In this document: positions 58,542 through 64,000 of the stretch, one piece after another | How the letters are laid out: the number at the start of each line of letters is the position of its first letter | Numbering within the stretch: position 1 is the first letter of the stretch | NCBI RefSeq assembly: GCF_000018045.1 | Contig: NC_009792.1 | Coordinates: 1,922,001-1,986,000 of the forward strand | DNA length: 64,000 nt | DNA from: Citrobacter koseri ATCC BAA-895 | GTDB taxonomy: Bacteria > Pseudomonadota > Gammaproteobacteria > Enterobacterales > Enterobacteriaceae | Direction of reading: 5' to 3' | The notes under the pieces: generated by a model | The model's database searches: none | Told to the model about the DNA's origin: nothing | The model's input: only the letters and a program-made list of their open reading frames with translations | Translations under genes and position numbers: made by a program

Positions 58542-58721
58542 GATAATCAGGTCTACAGGTAAATGTTTTCGTTAATATGCACTTCTGGCGCACGAGGGGC
58601 ACCTTAACTGGCAAAAAAGCCGACGTCAAGGTGGCCCATCCCCAGCAACGGCGGGGCTTGCAGCGAATCAGCCCTGCCGATGACCAATATTACGACAACA
58701 GATTTATCAGAACTTCTTCAT

Positions 58722-60584
58722 TTACCTGATTAATTGTTCTGCTTTTGACACAATTTGTGCGCTGGATCGCGCAGTCAGATCATAATTGTAAATATCTGTA
58801 CGATACTGAGTGCGTCCGTCTGCTCCCACAAACGCCGTCAGGTAATACAGATTCACCGGAATATTCTGACGGATGTTGACGTACCGGGTATCACCTTGCT
58901 TCAGCGCATCCGAAATCCGCGTATCGTTCCAGCCAGCATCCTGAAGCAGCATATTTGCCAGCTCAGAGGCCTTATTCACACGCACGCAGCCGGAGCTGAG
59001 CGCTCGCGTATCTTTCTGGAACAGATTGTGATTCGGCGTATCGTGCAGATAAATCGCGTCTGAACTTGGCATATTAAATTTGTAACGCCCCAGCGAGTTG
59101 TGCGCGCCCGGCGCCTGCTGGAAGCGGAACGGCAGGTTCGATGGCGTAATGGTCGACCAGTCCACCTGCCACGGGTTAATCGTCTCTTTGCTGTTCCAGC
59201 CGCGCATAACGGTATAACCGTGGCGTTCCAGATACCCCGGATCATTCCAGACTTTGGGCAGAATATCTTTTCGGGCCAGCGTTGGCGGCACATTCCAGGG
59301 CGGATTAACCACCACGTTATTAAGCGCGCTGCTCATCATTGGCGTTTTCCGATCGGGGCGGCCAACAATCACCCGGGAAGCCAACACCTGGTTGCCGTTC
59401 TGGTAATAAACCAGCGAATAGGCCGGAATATTGACCATAATGCCCGTTGATAATTCTCCTGGCAGTAAACGCAAACGCTGAATATTCAGCGCCAGCACCC
59501 CCGCACGTTGCGCAGGCGTCACATTCAGCCATTCGCGCGTCGCCGGGCCGACAGCGCCATCCGCTCCCAGTCCTTGCCAGGTCTGAAAACGTTTCACCGC
59601 ATCAACAAGCTCACGATCATAAGCCGCACGGACTGCCGGAGCGGGTTGGCTGCGCTGAGTGGATTGCCGGGCGACAGGTTTCACGGCGGCAGGCTCCACT
59701 GCGACGGCGGAAGGGCTGACAACCACATCGGCCGCCACGTCATCCCCCGGGAGCGCTATCTTAGGCCCGCCTTCCAGCATACCGGTGCGCTGTAAAATCT
59801 CACGCAGCGCAGGCACATCATTGCTCCACTGACCAGGACGCAACGTCGCGGTACTGGTCAACTGCGGCCAGGGGCGAGCGTCGCTAACCAGCTTTTTCAG
59901 TGAATCATGCAGCGCGGCGTATTGCGGATGCTGTGGCGCAAGGCTGGCGACAAACGTCGTCAGTTGACCGTTGTCCAGCGCAATCTGCCACTGGTTGATC
60001 ACCGAAAGCGGCGGTGTTGCCAGCGCATAAGGTTTGTCGCTGTACAGCCAGCGCGTCCCTTTTACGGGAATATTGGCGATGAAATGGAGATAGCCCATCA
60101 TGGCGTCGGATAAAACAGCATCTCGCGCCAGACCGGTGACTGACGGGTCGGTCAGCAGCGCGACCCAGGTGGTGAATTGCGGCTGGAACCCGGCGATGGC
60201 CACTTCCGCCAGCTGCTGCTGAAACGCTTTCACCGCATCGCGATTTTCCCACATTGGTTGCATATCGCGGGCGGCATACAGCAGTTCCAGTTGATTCAGA
60301 TAAACCGGCGTATAACCAGAAGGAAGTTGCGATTGTAATTCAGCCCGGGCTTTCTCCGCAGAGATCCCCTCCGGCAGCGGCTGAATCCCCGCCATTACCG
60401 CTGTCGCAGGCGATTGCGCTTGCGGCTGTGACAACGCGGTAGGCTGTTCGCTGACGGTCGCAGAGCTGTCGCCAGGAATCATTTCAGGCTCATCGGCCTG
60501 CACACTGAACAGTGGAGCAAATGTTACGGCCAGGCATAAACTGATTGCCGACAGCCGACGACTACAAATTTTGTTAAGCAACAT
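58722..60584 (-). CDS. ldtD: LdtD/YcbB, L,D-transpeptidase
   Basis: 620 residues. Signal peptide ending VQA (about residue 30), a Ser/Pro-rich region, a YcbB scaffold domain, a peptidoglycan-binding domain ([27 protein letters not shown], about 330-356) and the YkuD catalytic domain with [29 protein letters not shown], catalytic Cys about 530. It forms 3-3 crosslinks, is Cpx-responsive, and gives beta-lactam tolerance in E. coli. An Ala/Val/Pro-rich insert (about 285-325) is slightly longer than in K-12. Confidence 0.95.
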   Translation of the reverse strand: MLLNKICSRRLSAISLCLAVTFAPLFSVQADEPEMIPGDSSATVSEQPTALSQPQAQSPATAVMAGIQPLPEGISAEKARAELQSQLPSGYTPVYLNQLELLYAARDMQPMWENRDAVKAFQQQLAEVAIAGFQPQFTTWVALLTDPSVTGLARDAVLSDAMMGYLHFIANIPVKGTRWLYSDKPYALATPPLSVINQWQIALDNGQLTTFVASLAPQHPQYAALHDSLKKLVSDARPWPQLTSTATLRPGQWSNDVPALREILQRTGMLEGGPKIALPGDDVAADVVVSPSAVAVEPAAVKPVARQSTQRSQPAPAVRAAYDRELVDAVKRFQTWQGLGADGAVGPATREWLNVTPAQRAGVLALNIQRLRLLPGELSTGIMVNIPAYSLVYYQNGNQVLASRVIVGRPDRKTPMMSSALNNVVVNPPWNVPPTLARKDILPKVWNDPGYLERHGYTVMRGWNSKETINPWQVDWSTITPSNLPFRFQQAPGAHNSLGRYKFNMPSSDAIYLHDTPNHNLFQKDTRALSSGCVRVNKASELANMLLQDAGWNDTRISDALKQGDTRYVNIRQNIPVNLYYLTAFVGADGRTQYRTDIYNYDLTARSSAQIVSKAEQLIR

Positions 60585-60822
60585 CCCTTGCCCCCTGTTT
60601 CTTTATCATACTTTGAATAGCCAGGTTGCCCGCTCACATTGGGTAAAAACCTGAAAACGCCAATACCTTCTGAAGTATGACGAGCAAGCCTGCTTACTCG
60701 TCAGGCTTACCTTCAGTATATAAACATCAAAAAGGTTTTGCCTAACCTAATGTAAAGAAGTTTAAAGAAAAAGCACCTGGTGTAAGGTGCTTTTCAGACT
60801 TCTGTTTATCGATTTTATGATG

Positions 60823-60848
60823 AAAAAAGACGGCGCGAAGGCCGTCTT
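60823..60848 (-). terminator. mukB terminator
   Basis: Minus strand AAGACGGC-cttcgc-GCCGTCTT followed by TTTTCA, nine bases after the mukB stop. A second stem AAAGCACC ... GGTGCTTTT at about 60771-60794 is nearby. Confidence 0.85.
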
Positions 60849-60856
60849 CATCTTAC

Positions 60857-63800
60857 TTACCCGGCGGCCTGCGACGAAGCATCTTCGGTGCCGGTGCCAG
60901 GTAGCGTCTCCGACAGTTGTGGGGCGAAGCCACGCAGTCCGACCACATGAACGTGTTCGGTATTGTGGAAAACCTTACGCACCAGCTTATAGGTGGTGCC
61001 TTTCTCAGGGCTGATGTTTTCCGGCGCTGCGATGATAAGCTGCATTTGCAGACGTTCGCACAGTTCGAACAGCGTCGCGATGGAACGCGCATCCAGACGC
61101 GCAGCCTCATCAAGGAACAGCAGGCGGCATGGGGAGATATCTTTTCCGCGCAAGCGGCGGCCTTCGTCTTCCCAGCTTTGTACTACCATCACCAGAATGG
61201 ACATCCCGGTACCAATCGCTTCACCGGTAGACAGCGCGCCGGACTCCGCACGCAGCCAGCCGTCTGAACCACGGTTGACCTCGACTTCCATCTCCAGATA
61301 GTTACGGTAATCCAGCAGCTCCTCGCCAATGGTCTGCGGCGTACGCTGCCCCATATCAATCTGCGGATTCAGGCGCTGATACAGCTTCGCCAGCGCTTCA
61401 GAGAAGGTCAGGCGGTTGCTGTTAAACAGATCCTGATGCTGCTCATGCTGTTCGGAAAGAACATCCAGCAAGGTCGCATGCGTTTCCCGCACGTTGACGT
61501 TGAGACGCACGCTGTTCACCTGACCGAACGAGACGTTTTGCAGCCCCTGGTTCAGCATACGAATACGGTTTTGTTCGCGCTGAATCGTCTTACGAATAAT
61601 GTTCGCCACGCTGCGCGAGCTGATCGCCAGCTTCTGTTCGCGGGAGGTTAGCTCTTCCGTCAGGCGACTCAACTCAATTTCCATCTGTTCGATGGCCTCA
61701 ACCGGGTCATCGGTACGGATGATATCCTGGCGAATACGCTCCCGCAGATGCTGGTAAACCGCCACGAAGAACTGGATTTTACGTTCCGGTCGTTTTGGAT
61801 CTTCCGACATACGTAATACATCACGCAGGTGTTCGTTATCCGCCACCGCCAGACGCAACGCACCCAACGCCTTATCCGACATGGAGCGAAGTTCATCTGC
61901 CGACAGATAAGCCAACTCGCGACGATGCAAACGACGCTCTACCCCGTTATCTTTCACCATCCGCATCACCGCGCACCACCCGGCTTTCGCGGTGACTACC
62001 TGCTCGCGCATTTCATGATAATCGCGTTCCAGTTTGCGCAGTCTGCGGGTCAGGTTATCCATCTCCGCTTCACAGAAGGTCAGCGCTTTTTCCAGTTGGT
62101 TACGACGTGAGCGGTTATTGCTCAGTTGCGTATGCAGTTCGTCACGGCGGATACGCGCGCGCTCTTCCGAACCGCTGTCGGCGCGCACGCCGATATCCTG
62201 CAATTCACGTTGCAGGTCGCCCAGCAGCTCTTTCTTGGTGTCATACGAGCTTTTCAGTGAGGCCAGAACCTGATTGTACTGGCTGAGTTGCGCGGCATGA
62301 CCGCGTAACGCTTCACGGGCACGGGTACGCTCGGCTTCCGCCTGTTCCAGACGCTGACGCAGTTTTTCGTTCAGATCGCTGTTGCCGCTCAGCATTTCGG
62401 CCGAGTCGGAATAGCTGAAGTGCGCCCGACGCTGTACGACCTCGGTCAGCGCAAAAGCCTGCTGACGCGCATCCCGCTGCGTTTGCTGGGAGTATGCGTA
62501 ATCTTCTTTCAGTTGCTCAAACTGTTCGGGATCGTTTTGCAGAACCGAGACGATCGGCTCCAGTTTGGCTAACTGATTACCGTGTTGCTGTATAAAACGC
62601 GCCGCTTCCTGCGCATCATCCAGACGTTCCTGAATTTCATCCACGCGGTCAGCCAACGTGTCGTCCGCCAGCAGGTTCAGGCGCGGCAGTAAGCGGTTCA
62701 GAGCGGAGACGCCCTCTTTCGCCTGTTCAAACTGAATACGCTGCTGCTGGTTGTCGTTTTCATGCGTAGCCAGCGCGCGTTCCAGTTCAACGCGACGGCC
62801 ATTCAATTGGCGAATTTCCGCTTCCGGGTCGGCCTCAAACGCGACCGCCAGATGGCTGCCGATAAAACGACTGAACGCCTGATGCAGACGCTGAGTTTTC
62901 TGCACGTCGAAGGACAACGTCGCAAAGCGTTCAGACAGCCCTTCGCGCTCAGCATGCAGACTTTCAATACGGTTTTCACGCGCGGCGCGACCAAAGATCG
63001 GCACCGTCGGGAAACGGGAATAACGCCACTGACGCTCGGCGGTTTTCACCACCACCGCGTTTTCCAGCTCATCAACGCTGAAGACGCTGTCATCGAACGA
63101 CTGCGGGTCCCCTTCGATGAAATAGAGATCTTCCGGGCAATCCGTCAGCCCTTCAAGCTGTTCGGCGATCAGCGACAGATCCGGCACCACGATAGCATGA
63201 CGGGACGGGCCGTACAGCGCGGAGAAGTACGGCGCGTCTTCGAAGCTGACGTCATCATAGATTTCCGACAGCAACACGCCGCCAAAACGCTCCGCCAGCG
63301 CGTTCAGACGCGAGTCTTCCGAGCCACCCGGCTGGCTTAAGCGTTCAATCTCTTCATCAACCGCATTCTTACGCGCGCCAACTTCGTCGCGCTCTACAAT
63401 CGCTTCACGCTCGCGCTCCAGCAACTGTTGCAGATACTCGGTTACATCCTGGCTGGAGGTAAACTCTTCACCGCTCTGTTCGCACAGCTGATTCAGACTG
63501 TTTTGCGCCGCCAGCCAGATCGGGGCGCGCTGCATTAAGTGCTGAATGCGGGACTGGAGTTGCTCCTGCTCCTGACGCAGCGTCATACGCTGTTCATGGG
63601 CGTTAGAAACGCTATCCGACAGGGCGGCGATGCGGGCTTCTAGCTCCTGGTGCAGCGCTTCCAGCTCATCAATGTCGAAATGTTTGCCCTGACGTTTACA
63701 GAATTCCGCCAGCAGGCGTTCAGCTTCCTGCTGTTCGCGCAGACGCTGTTCCAGTTCACTCAGACGCATACGCAGCGGCTGAACCTGCTCCGCCAGGTGA

Positions 63801-64000
63801 CGCTGTTCCACGCCTTCGCGCAGCAGGTCACGCGCCACGCTCCAGGCTTCATTACGCGCCAGCGGGCCATTAATGGCGGCCACCAGCTGATATGCCTGTT
63901 CAAACTGACTGTGCGCGGTTTGCGCCACGCTCATTTTCTGTTCCAGCGAAAGCAGTTTTTCCGTTGCTTCCTGCTCTTTCGCCTGGAACGTTTCCAGCCA
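60857..64000 (-). CDS. mukB: MukB, chromosome condensin ATPase (partial, 3' part)
   Basis: The frame is open to the right edge on the minus strand: the C-terminal 1047 of about 1486 residues are in the window and the N-terminal head lies beyond it. A long coiled coil is broken by the hinge (about the [23 protein letters not shown] region near 63,200) and followed by a second coiled coil. The C-terminal head has the ABC signature [19 protein letters not shown] and Walker [14 protein letters not shown]. With MukE and MukF it forms the SMC-like MukBEF complex that compacts and segregates the chromosome. mukF and mukE should lie to the right. Confidence 0.97.
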   Translation of the reverse strand, partial: WLETFQAKEQEATEKLLSLEQKMSVAQTAHSQFEQAYQLVAAINGPLARNEAWSVARDLLREGVEQRHLAEQVQPLRMRLSELEQRLREQQEAERLLAEFCKRQGKHFDIDELEALHQELEARIAALSDSVSNAHEQRMTLRQEQEQLQSRIQHLMQRAPIWLAAQNSLNQLCEQSGEEFTSSQDVTEYLQQLLEREREAIVERDEVGARKNAVDEEIERLSQPGGSEDSRLNALAERFGGVLLSEIYDDVSFEDAPYFSALYGPSRHAIVVPDLSLIAEQLEGLTDCPEDLYFIEGDPQSFDDSVFSVDELENAVVVKTAERQWRYSRFPTVPIFGRAARENRIESLHAEREGLSERFATLSFDVQKTQRLHQAFSRFIGSHLAVAFEADPEAEIRQLNGRRVELERALATHENDNQQQRIQFEQAKEGVSALNRLLPRLNLLADDTLADRVDEIQERLDDAQEAARFIQQHGNQLAKLEPIVSVLQNDPEQFEQLKEDYAYSQQTQRDARQQAFALTEVVQRRAHFSYSDSAEMLSGNSDLNEKLRQRLEQAEAERTRAREALRGHAAQLSQYNQVLASLKSSYDTKKELLGDLQRELQDIGVRADSGSEERARIRRDELHTQLSNNRSRRNQLEKALTFCEAEMDNLTRRLRKLERDYHEMREQVVTAKAGWCAVMRMVKDNGVERRLHRRELAYLSADELRSMSDKALGALRLAVADNEHLRDVLRMSEDPKRPERKIQFFVAVYQHLRERIRQDIIRTDDPVEAIEQMEIELSRLTEELTSREQKLAISSRSVANIIRKTIQREQNRIRMLNQGLQNVSFGQVNSVRLNVNVRETHATLLDVLSEQHEQHQDLFNSNRLTFSEALAKLYQRLNPQIDMGQRTPQTIGEELLDYRNYLEMEVEVNRGSDGWLRAESGALSTGEAIGTGMSILVMVVQSWEDEGRRLRGKDISPCRLLFLDEAARLDARSIATLFELCERLQMQLIIAAPENISPEKGTTYKLVRKVFHNTEHVHVVGLRGFAPQLSETLPGTGTEDASSQAAG

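Overview
The window is chromosomal DNA from a member of the Enterobacteriaceae close to Citrobacter and Salmonella. From about 15.3 kb to the right edge it follows the E. coli K-12 order serT-yccA-tusE-yccX-rlmI-hspQ-yccU-yccT-mgsA-helD-yccF-yccS-sxy-sulA-ompA-matP-lonH-fabA-rmf-pqiCBA-uup-rlmL-ycbX-zapC-pyrD-ssuEADCB-pepN-pncB-asnS-ompF-aspC-gloC-mepK-ldtD-mukB. It is not E. coli itself. The left 15 kb carries pgtABCP, a phosphoglycerate uptake system best known from Salmonella, where K-12 has other genes. The elf fimbrial genes that K-12 has between pyrD and ssuE are absent. A Stealth-family gene sits between pepN and pncB. Species assignment is inference; no ribosomal RNA gene is present.

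Region 1 (1-15,266) is an accessory block lying against the 3' end of a serine tRNA gene. From the left it holds: the tail of a possible unidentified ORF; an Ldh2-family dehydrogenase divergent from a three-gene TauT/SsuACB-type ABC importer; an acyltransferase-3 membrane protein next to a YrbL-like protein; a TonB-dependent copper receptor with a metal-binding DUF2946 partner; and the Pgt system (PgtC signal protein, PgtB sensor kinase, PgtA response regulator, and the divergent transporter PgtP). All these modules concern small-molecule uptake or the cell surface.

Region 2 (15,267-42,279) is core genome for RNA modification, stress, envelope and division. Several regulatory sites can be read directly: a CpxR box before yccA, a sigma-32 promoter before hspQ, a LexA box before sulA, FadR and FabR operators before fabA, and the pyrimidine start-site-switching hairpin plus a PurR-like box before pyrD. 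The 55-residue ribosome hibernation factor gene rmf lies between fabA and pqiC.

Region 3 (42,523-46,774) is the ssuEADCB alkanesulfonate operon, a second sulfonate-type importer besides the one at 1.5-4.2 kb. Region 4 (46,847-64,000) holds pepN, the orphan Stealth gene with a roughly 0.7 kb gene-poor stretch, pncB with a NadR box, asnS with a hairpin plus U-rich leader, ompF with its OmpR-type promoter, aspC, then gloC, mepK, ldtD and the C-terminal 1047 codons of mukB, which runs off the right edge.

No CRISPR array, insertion sequence, integrase or prophage was found. Repeats are limited to REP/BIME palindromes and terminators. The least explained parts are the four modules left of serT, the orphan Stealth gene, and the candidate operators upstream of the ABC importer and of pgtP.
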